In this document: one piece after another, positions 10,701 through 23,512 of the stretch | How positions within the stretch are numbered: the stretch's first letter is position 1 | How the letters are laid out: every line of letters starts with the position of its first letter | From: Eupeodes corollae | Lineage: Eukaryota > Arthropoda > Insecta > Diptera > Syrphidae | DNA: 64,000 nucleotides | Reading direction: 5' to 3' | Assembly (NCBI RefSeq): GCF_945859685.1 | Contig: NC_079149.1 | Coordinates: 58,298,991-58,362,990, forward strand | Program-made: the position numbers and the translations under genes | The notes under the pieces: generated by a model | Told to the model about the DNA's origin: nothing | Seen by the model: only the letters and a program-made list of their open reading frames with translations | Databases searched by the model: none

Positions 10701-13479
10701 ATTCCTGATCTAGATTCTAGAAAAGCTTTGCGATTTTTTTGAAAAAAAATGAGGGTGGAGATTCTGAAAGTGTACATATTGTTAAAAATTAAAAATATAC
10801 GGAAGATGTTGTTCAAAGATTTTTGGACAGAACTTTAAAACAACATTTTTGAATAAATCCACGCAATGGGTGTTAATGTTTATAATTATGGCCTTATAAG
10901 AGATTATATTTTAATAGAGAAGTCTATTTTAATAGTCCGACTATTTTCTTCGCCATTTGATGTTTGATGTTTTTCTCAATTTGAAATGTCAAATGCTTGA
11001 GTTCAGTTTTCAACTTGGTCTGCTTAGTTATTTTGTTCTGATCTCATAGAGCACGCTATTAACAAGTTCAGAACACGATCAGAACGAAAAAGAAACACAC
11101 ATTTAAAGCTCTGAAGTCTGAACGTTGAAAGGTAAAAAAGAAACACAATTTTTTGTTTGATAGTTCAGGCTCTACTCTGAATTAAAAGAGAAAAACGTAT
11201 TATATTGCAACTAAACGGCTGCATCAATTTTAAATCATTTTTGTGTATGCATTCAAGTGGGGGCTTGAAATATGGCTTTTGTGCATACTGGTGGATCAAC
11301 TTTTGGATTATTTATCTATACAACTACTACTAAATGCAGTTGATTTTGAACACTGTTGTATGAAGAAGTATTTTAAAAAATGATTATACAAAAAAATCAA
11401 AGCAGTAGGTACATGAATTCACATCAACGCATAGTTTTTTAATCGCTCAATATCAAAAAAATACTTTAATTCCTTAATTGTTTAGTTATTATCACTGTCG
11501 CATTTCAGGTCAACAAAATTACATTTTTTTTCAGGAGCACACATATCAGTACCTTTTTAAACGTACTAAGTGCGAATCACGAATTTAAATTTTCTTATCA
11601 CACCTGGTTTTTAAAATATGCCCCTTTAAAAAAATACTAAAATCCAATTAAAATGGTCTTTTTAAGGCTAATTTAAAACTTTGAACAATAAATTGTATCA
11701 TATTTTTGAAAAGTACAAATATTTCTCTTAGTTTCTGGAAATCTTCAATAGTTATAAGTTTTTTTTTTGAAATTTATTTAAATTTGTGAGCAAACCTACT
11801 ACATTCAAAGATAAGTTTTGGAGTTAATTTTTAGTGCTGATTTTGAGTCATTAATTTTAAGCAAGTATTTGAACCCGTTTTAAAAATGATGGTTGTTAAC
11901 ACCAATTTTCCAATTAAAAAAAAAAAGAACAGATTGGTTACAAAAACAAAACGTAATTTCATATCTTATTTACATTTTCGGTTTTAGTAAAAAAGGTGTA
12001 CCGTTTCTTTCAGATTTTTGTAAGACAGGTGAAATTTAACAATTTTTGAAAATGTTCGAATATCCTGTGGAATAATATAAATATTTGAACTGAGTATTAG
12101 AGAAAGGTTTCGAAAACAATCACGGATTTTATTGAAAAAAGCTACTTTTAAAACTTAGATAGCCTCAAACAGTATTACAAACATGTTATATGTCACTGTT
12201 TTTTAAGTTTAAAAAGCTTACTTCACTTGATGCGTTCATTTTGAAAAAAGATTTAAATGATAGCTATAGAAAGAAATTGAAATAGAGAAAAACTTCTCGG
12301 CGAGTGTAATTAAAGTTTAAACTATTTTTCTAAATATTTCGTACCTTACAACAGTTTATAACTTTTCCCAAATTTAAGCATTATTATTACTTGAGTCAAA
12401 ACCCACTTTTTACTACTTTTTTGTAGTTTTAGAAAGTTTTAACAAACAAATGGGCAACTGGATTTTTCTAAAAATGTTACTTAGTTTTAAACACAATATT
12501 TGTTCTCAAGATATTTGAATCGAAAGCATAATATTAAAAAACAACAAATGTTAAGTTTTATTTACACTTTTTGTTTGTTTTTCAATACAAATTTAGAGTC
12601 AAAAACCTTATTCTTTATAAGATAAAATAATTATCTTGGAATTAATACCTTTTTTGGGGTAAGGTACCCAAAACAAAATCCCTAAATCTAAATTCTCCTA
12701 AACCGAAATCCCCAAAACCAAAATCCTTAAGCACAGATTCACCATATTTCGGGGATATCTAAGAAATTATATTTAGAGTATGTTAAATCTGTGCTCACGG
12801 ACTTGGGCTTTGTAAATAATTTAGAACAAAATTAAGTTTTGTTTTTTTCTTTTCTCCTTATTCTCCTTTTAATATTATACAGAGAAGTAAAGAAGTGAAT
12901 AAGATTCTATACGGAAGTAAATCTACGTCGATCGAATTAAAGTACGAAACTTAATGGTGTCTATTCTCATTAGCAAAGGCAATTTCTGCATTTAACGTTG
13001 ATAAACAGTTAAACGTTTTTGTTAAAGGCATCTTAAAAAAAGCTCAACATAGTAGCAGACCTACACACAAATGCTGAAAACCAACATCCTTGAAGGAATA
13101 TAAAAATAATTTTAAAAATAATTTGGGTGATTATGATTACGTTTGTGGATTATGTGCATGAGATTTAGGGCCTGTGTAGATTTTGTACTGAAAAATTTTG
13201 AACTTGGACATTATGTCGATATCCCCTTTTTTCATTCGTAAGATATTCAAAATGACAAACATTTTTCAGTTGTTTCGAATAAAAACAAGTCTAAGTTGAA
13301 GTTATTTAAAATAATCGATAACTTAAAATATTTTAGTCTTATCTCACCCTTATGGAAAAATATTACGCTTGGATTGTGCATAATTTTCTAAAATTACCAA
13401 TCTGATATTTCAATTTCGTTAAAAATTGAAAATGATAGCCGTAAGTCGATATCATCTAAAGAAGTCCAAAACTGATTTT
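10701..13479. other. Intergenic stretch, no supported genes
   Basis: AT-rich sequence with no open frame that I recognise. A degenerate 13-15-bp direct repeat (variants of CCCCAAAACCAAAATCC) occupies about 12660-12735. No transposon ends were found. Confidence 0.45.
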
Positions 13480-13630
13480 ACCAAGAAACTATCCGGACCT
13501 GAATCCAGATGAAAACAGGCAGTAAATATAAGAAGAAAGAAAATATATAAGAGAAAAACGCCCAGGAACCATCATTAACTGGAAATCCGTTGTAAGTTTG
13601 ATGCAACGAAATAAATATAAATTATTTTAA
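13480..13630 (+). pseudogene. Possible Tc1-like transposase 3' remnant
   Basis: The plus strand encodes NYPDLNPDEN at about 13487-13516. This resembles the SPDLNPIENLW motif around the third catalytic residue of Tc1 transposases. It is followed, after stops, by RPGTIINWKSVVSLMQRN, which is comparable to the usual C-terminal tail. The peptide is short and interrupted, so this is a tentative relic call. Confidence 0.3.
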
Positions 13631-13820
13631 AATGTTGGTCAATTTCATACCAAAATCCCATTCTGAGGTCATAGAAAAAGTGCGCGAAAAGATTAAATAG
13701 CTGCAGGTAAATTCTAGCTCGTAAATGCGAGAGTGAAGAGGCTATTAATATTTGCACTGTGAGTGATATTGAAAAAATACATTTGTAACATTATAAATTA
13801 CAAGAGAATTAGAAGAGCGA

Positions 13821-16680
13821 ATGACAGTTAATAATATGATGAGTGAATATGATGATGAAGATGAAGTTGATTTTAGGGTATTGCATGGTATTATTGGTTT
13901 AAATATTATTGAATTAAAAAAAATTAATTTTTGTTGTATATGTATGAACATCCAGTCAATTCGAAAAAATTGGAATGTATTTATTGCAGAAATTCAAAAC
14001 TTTTTACAATACTTAAGTATTATAGTTTTGACAGAAATAAATATTTTTGAAGAAGAAAACTCCCTTTATCACATTGATGGATTTAATATGGAATTTATGC
14101 ATAGAAACGATTCGGGGTTAGGTGGAATTGCTATGTATATAAAAAAAAATGTCAGCTATGAAAGACTCTCCTCGAAAACTTTAAATTATGACAGCTTACA
14201 TATAAAAATGGTAGATATAAAGGGAAGTAATAATATTTATGCAATTTATAGATCACCATCGCTAAACAAAAATAATTTTATTACTGAATTTGTTGAAAAT
14301 ACTCGCAATGAATTGGATCTAGTTGTACTTGGTGATATAAATATTGATACTCAAGATTTTAATAACACGATCACCAATAAATTTCTTGATGTTATGTCTT
14401 CGAAGGGCCTAATGAATGTTATCAAAAAAAGTATTCGAATTAACATGTTAACTGGTACAGGTACTTTAATTGATCCCATATTTGTTTCATTTTCGAGAAA
14501 CTGCATAATATCAGCTGTTATAGAAACTGATATATCTGACCACTTTGCAACATTTTACGGTATTAAACACAATACAGAAAAGGTCAACACATATTGCAAA
14601 GCACAATCAAAAATTAATCAAGAAAAAGTCAACCGACTTATGCAACAAACGAACTGGAATGCACTATATGAAATAGAAAATGACGTTAATAAAATATACA
14701 ACAATTTTCTTTTAAAAATGGAAACTATATACGCTGATTCGTCTGAAAATTATATTAAAAAAAAACGTCAAATCAAGAGTTGGATAACCCCGGAAATAAT
14801 TGAGCTGTGTAAAAGGAGAGATACAATGTATAGAAGATGGAAGAATAATCTTCAAAATGAAAGTTACAAATCTGAATACAAAAAAATGAGAAATTATGTA
14901 AATAAACAAATACAAATGAAAAAACGTAACTTCTATAAAAATGAAATACTGAGCGCAAAACGTGATCCAAAAAAAACTTGGAGAATAATAAATGAAATAT
15001 TGGGTAGGAATAAAGCGTCTGTGGATGAAATTGTACAACACAATCTTTGTAAAACGTCTAAAGTTTCTGACATTATTGAAGAACTTGCTGAGTGTTTCTC
15101 AACACAAGCAACGAAGATTGTACACGTATGCAATGCTAAAACATCAAGACAGCCTTGTCAACAACAACTTCAATCAATATATGTAGAAGAAGCTGATGAA
15201 ATCGAAATTTATAATATACTTCGAAATCTGAAACCAAATAAAAGTCCAGGTGCTGACGGAATAAGGGGATGCGACATTAAACTCAATGCAAATCTGCTGG
15301 CACCATTGATTCAACAAATAGTAAACAGAAGTTTAACACAAGGGTGTGTACCGAAAATTTTGAAAACTTCAGTTATTCGTCCCATCTATAAAGGAGGGAA
15401 AAAAAGTGAAATTCTCAACTATAGGCCAATTTCGATTTTGTCAGTTGTTGAAAAATGTATTGAAGAAGTTGTCTTAAGACGATTAAACAAGTTTATTGAG
15501 AAACACTGCTTGCTGCAATCCAATCAAAATGGTTTTCAAAAAGATAAAAATACGGGAAGACTTCTTGGTGAATTTTATAATACTATTAACATGAGTCTCA
15601 ATAAAAACCATCACGTATTGGTTATGTTCGTCGACTTCAGCAAGGCATTTGACACGTTGAGTCACACTAAGCTTTTGGATGTCCTTTACAGAATTGGCAT
15701 TAGGGGAACTCTATATAAATGGATGGAGAGCTATCTCATAGGAAGAACATTTAGAGTAAAAGTTGGAAGTTCATGGAGCAAAGAAAGAAGTTGCACACAT
15801 GGTGTACCACAAGGGTCAAAACTGGGTCCGGTCCTTTTCATACTTTTTACAGATGCACTCCTACGGATTTTTAAGAAAAGCACAGCTTTCGCATATGCAG
15901 ACGATATAGCTATTGTTGTCAGACACATGTGTCTTGAAACCGCGATTTCTACGATGCAACAGGAGTTTGATGAAGTCACACGATGGTGTCACGATTTTGG
16001 ATTCAACGCAACCAAAACGAAAATTATGCACATTCGTGCACCAAACAAACAAAAAGAGACAGTCAACATTTTCTTTCAAAACCCTGAGTGTCCGACTTCA
16101 AGAAAAAGTGATGCCATTGAGTTAGTTCAATCAATCAAATACCTCGGAGTTACAATAGATGAACACTTTCTGTGGCACGAGAATATTACAATCGTAAGGA
16201 AAAGTATGAGGAGTGCTATATTTGCGTTATTTCATCTGGAAAGATATTCAACAAAAGATGTTCAAAAAACAGGTTTACTATTCACTTGTTGAATCTCGTT
16301 TAAGATATGGAGTATTAGCTTGGGGAAATGCCGCAAAAACTCATACAGATAAACTTCTTAATCTACAGAGGAGAATTGTAAACAAGATTAATAAAAACCA
16401 TCTACATTTGAAGTGCCTGAATGTTGAAAATATATTTAGGATGACAGCAGTTCTTGAATACTACGATGATTTAAGATTCCAGCGACCTATTTCACATGGT
16501 GTAAACACGAGAAGACGAGCGCAAGGTCTGCTTGAAATACCGATGATATACAACAACTATGGAAAACGACAACTTAACTATACGATACCATCAATTATGA
16601 ACCAACTTCCTACAAATCTTAAAAATATTCGTGACTTTAAAAAACGTAAAAAAAAATTAAAATGTTTCTATTTAAATTAA
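13821..16680 (+). mobile_element. Non-LTR retrotransposon E ORF2 (APE endonuclease + reverse transcriptase), one frameshift
   Basis: A long frame from ATG 13821 to 16292 (823 codons) joins a second frame that runs to 16680. The N-terminal part is an APE-type endonuclease: MNIQSIRKNW, LTEINIF, VLGDINID and ISDHFATFYG carry the Asn, Glu, Asp/Asn and terminal SDH residues. The RT follows with SPGADGI, NYRPISILS, FVDFSKAFDTL, HGVPQGSKLGP and the catalytic FAYADD (Asp codons 15900-15905). The C-terminus includes RYGVLAWGNAA. The frame breaks once: six A at 16264-16269, where five would restore the reading. No ORF1 with zinc knuckles was found upstream. A hexanucleotide array follows the 3' end. 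It is of the Jockey/CR1/I group; the exact clade is uncertain. Confidence 0.85.
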
Positions 16681-16940
16681 ATTTTAAACACCATGCACTG
16701 ATAAAAGTAAATTAAAATTTGTTATGTACCTTTTTTTAAACTAAACCACTAATGAATTTATATATTTTTTTTTCTTTTTTCTTTAATTAATATAAATTAT
16801 GTTTAATATTCAAATCCAATCAATTCAAATACTTTGTAACTTCAACCACCTACAGATAAGCAAAAGCTTCGTGGGTAACACAACTAATATTGTTAAACTT
16901 TTGAAATATGATCAAATAAAAAATCTAAAAAAAAATCTAA

Positions 16941-17567
16941 AATCTAAATCTAAATCTAAATCTAAATCTAAATCTAAATCTAAATCTAAATCTAAATCTA
17001 AATCTAAATCTAAATCTAAATCTAAATCTAAATCTAAATCTAAATCTAAATCTAAATCTAAATCTAAATCTAAATCTTAATCTAAATCTAAATCTAAATC
17101 TAAATCTAAATCTAAATCTAAATCTAAATCTAAATCTAAATCTAAATCTAAATCTAAATCTAAATCTAAATCTAAATCTAAATCTAAATCTAAATCTAAA
17201 TCTAAATCTAAATCTAAATCTAAATCTAAATCTAAATCTAAATCTAAATCTAAATATAAATCTAAATCTAAATCTAAATCTAAATCTAAATCTAAATATA
17301 AATATAAATATAAATATAAATATAAATATAAATATAAATATAAATATAAATATAAATATAAATATAAATATAAATATAAATATAAATATAAATATAAATA
17401 TAAATATAAATATAAATATAAATATAAATATAAATATAAATATAAATATAAATATAAATATAAATATAAATATAAATATAAATATAAATATAAATATAAA
17501 TATAAATATAAATATAAATATAAATATAAATATAAATATAAATATAAATATAAATATAAATATAAAT
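16941..17567 (+). repeat. Hexanucleotide array: (TAAATC)n followed by (TAAATA)n
   Basis: From about 16941 to 17295 the unit is TAAATC (roughly 59 copies), with rare variants (TAAATCTTAATC near 17076, TAAATA near 17254). From about 17296 to 17567 the unit is TAAATA (roughly 45 copies), almost perfectly regular. The array starts about 260 bp after the stop of retrotransposon E and is probably its expanded 3' tail, since several LINE clades end in short tandem repeats. The open frame it forms (poly Lys-Ser) is an artefact of the repeat. Confidence 0.95.
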
Positions 17568-19555
17568 TTAATTTAAAGACAAAGACCCCTGTATTTTTAT
17601 AATTAAAATAGTAAACAAAAATAAACTAAGCAGACCTCAAGAATTCTGAAAATAGCCGAGGTTTGACTCTGTAGATCTACTGCTGGGTTTTAATTGTTGC
17701 TCAGAGAATTTGATACTACTTGAAACTACCATTTTAAGAACTTGAAAAACTAGAAATCCAACATGCTTAATCCCCTTTTATCTTTAAATATTAAAGACTT
17801 TCAACCAAATTAGTATTATTTTTGGTAGGGCTTTATGTTTTGTAAAAAATCTGTTACTTGGATTTTATTAAAAATGAAAACAAAAATGTTTGTTTAGTTT
17901 GAAATAACTTTGAGCATTTTTTGATTGAAAATTGCAATGCAGCTAAATTTTGTTTTGCATCGAATTCTATTTAAACAAAAATTGGTTTCCATAAAATTAA
18001 CTTTTGGAAGCAACAAGAAGAGATTTTTGAATGTGTTGATCATACTTAAATTTTCAAAAAGCTCAAAGAGCTCATAAATATAATTCTTACAACTGTGTTT
18101 AAGTTATGCACGATCTCAAGGATATATTGTTTTTTTGCCTTTTTCAAAAACCTAGAAATGTTGGTCACATTTTTGTAAACTTAAAAATGTACCTAACTTA
18201 CCTAACTACCAAAGTTATCCCTTAATTATAATAAATTCCAACTTGTGTGCTTGGCCCCTGGCTAAGCTAGATAGCTTATAAGACTACCGATTTAAATATA
18301 ATTCAGCGTCATATGACATTTCGTCCTTTTAACATATTTTATATTTTTCCGAACTGTTGGAGATAAACCAGTTACCTAAAGATAATCTGTCTCTGAATAA
18401 TAATTTTCCTAACGTCTATTTCATTCAAGTACTTCAAAGTTCACAACCAAAGAATTACGAGTAAAAAAAACCGAAAAAAATAAAGAAAATCTATTCTAGA
18501 CGGATGAACGATGAAGAGATGAAAGATGGATTAAAAATTTGTAAAAAGAAAAAAAAATTAAAATGTTTGTCCAGTCTTAGTCTTCTTATTATTATAACTA
18601 CATAAATTCATTTAACGCACAAAACAACATCGTTTTACATCAGGTAAGGGGGCATCTGCTCAGCTCTGCCCAAATCCATCCTAGAACCCACCCACATAGT
18701 TCATTGGTATCTACGTACATACATACATATAAAGAGGAAAATCTCAAATGTTTACTTTGTGCTAATGAAGTAAATTCTGCCCATGAAAAGTGAATTTAAT
18801 TAGATTGAAGCTTTTTGCTTTTTCTAAAGAACATTCTACCTTCCATCCCTCTCATCTCTGGACTTTGCCAAGCACCGGAGTGTTTGTTTAATTTTGGAAT
18901 AAGCTTGACTAGCTTTTGGGAATTTAATTTTCATAAAGGTTTAATTGGGCGTTTTAGTTCTTTTACATGGATAATTTAAGTATAATTTATTTAAATCGGA
19001 ACTAAATTGTTTGTGAACTAAAGTAACATTATGGCACGGTACCGTAAATAATAGATGAAATAAAAATAAAATAAGTCAAATGAGAAGTTTAACTTTGAAA
19101 TGGAGCCATTTTTTGGTGATATCAGTGTGTATCAAAATTTGAGAAATAATTTTCTTAAGATTTGCAAACGTTGTTAACGAAAAAGCTGTAATTTGTAAAC
19201 GCTCTAGCTTCGAAACGATGAAGCAATTAGACTTGATTGAGTATAATAAATTACCCTTAATAAAAAAAGTATTAAAGTGTTAGAAGTGTGATTATTTAAA
19301 GAGGTTTAAGAAATTCTATTACTTAAGTCGATTTCCTTTGTTTAAAAAACTTATAAACGTGTTCGGATGTAATTTTAAAGAATTGCAATTTAAATCTCCC
19401 GGTTTTTGAAGTTAAATAACATTTTTTGAAGCTCAACCAACTTTTTCTCCCGACTTTATCGATCACTTTTTCCATCGTTTCCGATTGTTGTCAAAATTCA
19501 ATAACTTAAAATATTAAAGTTAAGCAATTGTAGATCTAAAATTATATTGAATAAA
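17568..19555. other. Intergenic stretch, nothing supported
   Basis: AT-rich DNA without recognisable coding sequence or transposon ends. A short TACA run lies near 18716-18730. No splice-linked exons of a known family were identified. Confidence 0.45.
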
Positions 19556-19557
19556 AA

Positions 19558-21115
19558 AATAAAAAAAAGGGTAGAATGCGACCCACACTAATAACGTCAA
19601 ATCCCGTTAGTTATTTTGTCTTTCTTAAAAGTTTTGTAGGTTTTCGTGTTTTGTTAAAAAAGTTATCTGTAATTATTCAAAGAAATTTAAAAATTACCAA
19701 AAATATTTTGCATGTGATAAAAGAGTTTGATTTCAAAATCTTTTTTAGTTAACGAGATTTTTATTCGAAAACAATTTTTTACCAATTTTGCGTACTATTT
19801 TTTGTAGATTTAATTTTTTACGAAAAAACAGACATTTGGATTTTTATGAAAAATGCACTGAATGTTGAAAACAATATTTTCTGTGAGATTAAAATAGTTT
19901 GAAGCCAATATTTTTTTGAAAAGATAATTGAGTCCAAAGTAAATGTTTACCAACTTTTTTTAGGTTTTTCATTTTGTGTAAAACTTCTATTCGATTTTTC
20001 TCAAAATGTTAATAAGTGTTGACAGCAACATTTTTCATAAAATAAAATTAGTTTAGAGTCAATGAAAAATTATTTGAGTCGAAAATCACTTTTTACTAAT
20101 TAGTTATATTTTTTTAGGGTTTTTATTTTTTTGTAAAAAAAACTGCCAATTCGTTTTTTCTCAAAATTTTTTCAAATGTTGAAAACAATATTTCTTATAA
20201 GATAAAATAAGTTGAAATATTTGAGTCGAAATTCAATTTTAACCAACTTTTAGTAATGTTTTTGTTAGGTTTTTATTTTTTATAAAAAAAATTGTCAATT
20301 AGATTTTTCTCAAAATTTTACATGATATCAAAAACGTTATATTTCATTGCACAAAATTGTTTTGGTGATAAAACCGTGTTTAATTCGTAAAATTTGCCAC
20401 AAGATTAAAGAAACTTGATTAAAGTTTCCGCATATTGTTCGATACCTCTAGGCAAACAGTCAAAAAGATCCTCAGTTTAAAGTGCGAACAAAAGTGGGCT
20501 CAATGCACAATCCTGACGTACCTCTACTACGCTCTGAAACCATTCAGACATTTTAACTTATGCTTAAGTATCATTTACTCTCATAAAACGAAAGCTTTTA
20601 AGTTCATGATTCTGCGTTTTTCTTTAATTGTCTTCCCAATTTTAAACTGCCCATAGAAAGTCATTATATTGGTCCAATTTTTCAAATGTAAAATGTTGAC
20701 ATTTCTCGACGTTTCAAGGTAGCTAGAATCTAAATAAAAGATTTCTAGAGAAATGTGTGTACGTACCATTTGTTCATACGTTGGTGATACCTTTTTTCGT
20801 CTGCCATATCTCAAAAACCGGCAAATGCAGAGATATCGACTTCAAACAAATTTTATTTTACAGGCAATAACATCAGCAGATGCAGCAAGGCATTTCAAAT
20901 AAAATGCACGACTATGTCGCACGAACTTACTCCTGTACGCAAAGACTGTGTATAAAAAAGTACCTATACAAGATTTAAATGTATACCTGTAAAATAAGTT
21001 TGTTGTCAAAGATATAAATGCCATTTCATTGGTCAACAAACTAACAAACCTAAACCTATAAAAATAGTTTGAAGCCAATATTTTTTAAATTTTGAAAAGA
21101 TAATTGTTAAGTGAT
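19558..21115. mobile_element. Foldback-like element FB-3 (right terminus not seen)
   Basis: The left terminus (GAATGCGACCCACACTAATAACG at about 19577) starts an arm with subrepeats of about 175 bp (about 19720-20350). The inner region at 20640-20730 (CATTTCTCGACGTTTCAAGG) and a core around 20840-21020 match the inner region and core of the foldback copies at 1391-3709 and 41547-46697. The core is itself inverted: ATTTTATTTTACAGGCAATA near 20855 against TATACCTGTAAAATAAG near 20985. Similarity fades after about 21115 without a terminal motif. No coding sequence is evident. Confidence 0.5.
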
Positions 21116-21560
21116 TTAAAATATACGCTTTTCATTCGAATTTCATAAAAAAATGTTGACCCGTTTTTGAGGTGCAGAATTTTGAAAAAAAAAATCAATA
21201 TTTTTTTAAAACCCCAAACAATAAAAAATTGCACTTTTGATAATCAAATATTGTTAAGGCAGTATAAGAGCTCGTTAAAAAAAATGATTGAAATCAATTC
21301 ATAAGTTGCACAAAACAAAATAACGTTTCTATGAGCGGTACCTTTCCTGATAAATTCGAATTTTCGTTTTTTGACCAAAAAAATGTATGGCGCCACTGTT
21401 AGTTTTGATTTAAAAAAAATGAAGAAACGCCTAACGCGAATCTGCTCAAAACAGACCGCACGGAACCGCGGGACCCACTTTTTTCGACTTCTCTACCATC
21501 GTGATATCATGTTTGGTTGAAATCTCGAGTTAGAAATTTTTGCACGAATGCAAAACTTGC
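21116..21560. repeat. Unnamed interspersed repeat X, copy 1
   Basis: The segment shares short blocks in the same order with 29880-30330, notably GACCCACTTTTTTCGACTT at about 21473 against GACCCACTTTTTCGACCTA at about 30248. In both cases these are preceded by an AT-rich arm with CAATATTTTTTT and a run of purine-rich GAC/GACGG motifs, and followed by a CATCGT block. It is non-coding. It may be another foldback- or satellite-like family that happens to lie beside foldback copies. Confidence 0.4.
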
Positions 21561-21762
21561 CCTTTAGTTCCTATATGACGCAATTAAAAAATTGAGTGTG
21601 TTTTTTTTTTTAGCATACCAATTTAAAAATCAGTGAAAAATTTGGCTTACCCAAAATATGTTTTGAAGCAATAACAATAAAATTTTATATTATATATCCT
21701 CCATTTTGAGGATTCAAAGTATAGGACTGGAACTCGACTTTGAAAGTCTGATTTTTAAGAAA

Positions 21763-22502
21763 ATGTATCGCTTAACTATCGAACAACGCTTACAAATTGT
21801 TAAAACCTGCTACAAAAAAGGTGATTCTGCCACAGCCAAATATTGTTCTTAAAGAGGCGATTATAGTATACATAATCGTCCAACTACACAAGCAGTTGGC
21901 AAATTGTGAAGAAATTTGAGAAGACTGGATGGGTTACAGATATTGTAAGGCCTCTGCATCATTGTTTCGCTCGTACCACTGAACATATCGCTGCTGTAGC
22001 TGAAATTGTTGCCGAAGACCCGAGTGTGTCGATTCCACGCCGTTCTCAGGAATTAGGACTGTCTTACGGTACTTTGCTTTTGGATCTACATATGCATCCA
22101 TATAAAATTCAGCTCACACAAGAACTGAATCCAGCTGTTATTTCACAACGTCGTATATACGACGAATGGGTGCTTGAACAACAGGCGGTGGACAGCGATT
22201 TTTCGAACAAAACAAAGCGAAAAGCACATTTCTCACTCGGTGGATATGTTAATAAACAACATTGTCGTATCTGGGGTTCTGGGAATCATCAAGCAATTGA
22301 AGAGAGGTCATTACATCCACAAAAAGTCACTGTTTGGTGCACTCTTTGGTCCGGAGGTGCGATTGGAAAGACTTTAACCGTCAATTCGGAGCGATGTGGT
22401 CATATGATAGCCGACTTTGTTTTGCTTGCATTTCCTGGCCGCGTCCGTCGTGGTGATATCAACTGGTCACCAAGAGCATGCGATTTGAAACCCTTTATCT
22501 CT
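21763..22502 (+). pseudogene. mariner-family transposase relic, copy 1
   Basis: The frame opens at ATG 21763 with MYRLTIEQRLQIVKTCYKKG, the usual N-terminal helix-turn-helix start of this mariner group. It is broken by a stop near 21850 and resumes at 21906 (VKKFEKTGWVTDIVRP, then SIPRRSQELGLSYGTL). The catalytic core follows as HFSLGGYVNKQHCRIWG and HPQKVTVWCTLWSGG. Compared with the copy at 23525, about 30 bp after the GGAIG region is missing, and the FFENDDG and WFQQD segments are absent, so two catalytic blocks are lost. At about 22502 it is cut by the poly-T end of an antisense LINE relic. Confidence 0.8.
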
Positions 22503-23512
22503 TTTTTTTTTATAATAAGCGCACACTCAAGGGGATATATTACCCTTATTATGTAGACACAGTGTGAGCACTAGGAAAGGGAGAGGGGGGTTGAAAGGAG
22601 ATGTCGGTGCACATTGGTTTTGAATTCCTGAATATTGCAATAGCTGGGAAAGACAGAGTGTGGTAAGGCATTCCACATTCGCATAGTACGGCTAAGGAAC
22701 GAATCTCTGTACTTTACAGTACGACCTCTCTAGAACATAAACCATTAAAATAACGGTAAAACAGGGTGAGACAAGAAACATTTCGACGATGTTCAAGTGA
22801 CGTAAATGATCTTATGATGGTAATATCACCAATCAATCTAAATGCTCTACGTTCAATACTATCCAAGAGGCTTAAGTAAGTTGCAGAAGCACCAGCCTAG
22901 ATATGGGAGTTATACTCAAGCTTTGGACGTATATAAGTCTTGTAAATAACAGAGATCAGAGGGGGAGAAAAACTTCTTGCATCGCCTTAGAAAACCGAAA
23001 CATCTTGTGGCATTTTTGGCGACATCGCGTACGTGATCGTTGCACAAAAGGTGGTTGGTGATACACATACCAAGAATATCGAGATGTTCAGTTTCTTCGA
23101 TGCAAGTGCCATTTATGGATAATGGCAGGGGGGTATATTTCGCTTTAACGATACAAGACAGCAGACATAGGAGATCATTAATAAAAATGAGAAAGAGTGT
23201 TGGAGATAGAACAGAGCCCTGGGGCACACCAGCATTTATTTTGTAGTTTCCAGACTTGAATCCATCCAATACAACTTGTATTGAACGATTCGAAAGGTAA
23301 TTACTAAAGAAGGGACGCAAGTGCAATCGTCGATAATTAGACGGTGAGTAAGATTCGCCTTTTTTGGGAATAGGCTGGACAAATGCGGTTTTCCATCCGC
23401 TCGGAACGAGACCTGAGGAGTAGGACAGATAAAAAATCTTACGCAGTGGTTTTGCCAGCGATGAAGAACACCTCTTCAGAACAATAGCGGGGATACCATC
23501 CGGACCAGTCTG
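22503..23512 (-). pseudogene. Jockey-group LINE relic F, 5' truncated and internally deleted
   Basis: On the minus strand the translation starts in the RT with GPDGIPAIVLKRC and AFVQPIPKKGESYSPSNYR, jumps over a deletion to the thumb-side block SNRSIQVVLDG and AGVPQGSVLSPTLFLIFIND, then jumps again past the YADD catalytic box, which is missing. It continues with HLDILGMCITNHLLCNDHV, RCFGFLRRCKKFFSPSDL and LEYNSHIWAGAS. The 3' end is a poly-A tail (poly-T on plus, about 22501-22510). The fragment at 51481-51950 belongs to the same family. It cannot encode an active enzyme. Confidence 0.8.

Noticed and set aside
16799..17080. Open frame encoding a poly Lys-Ser protein
   Set aside because: It is a direct translation of the TAAATC microsatellite; any such array is open in some frames.
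22503..23512. Host gene with an RT-like domain
   Set aside because: It lacks the YADD box, has stops and deletions, and ends in a poly-A tail; it is a dead LINE.
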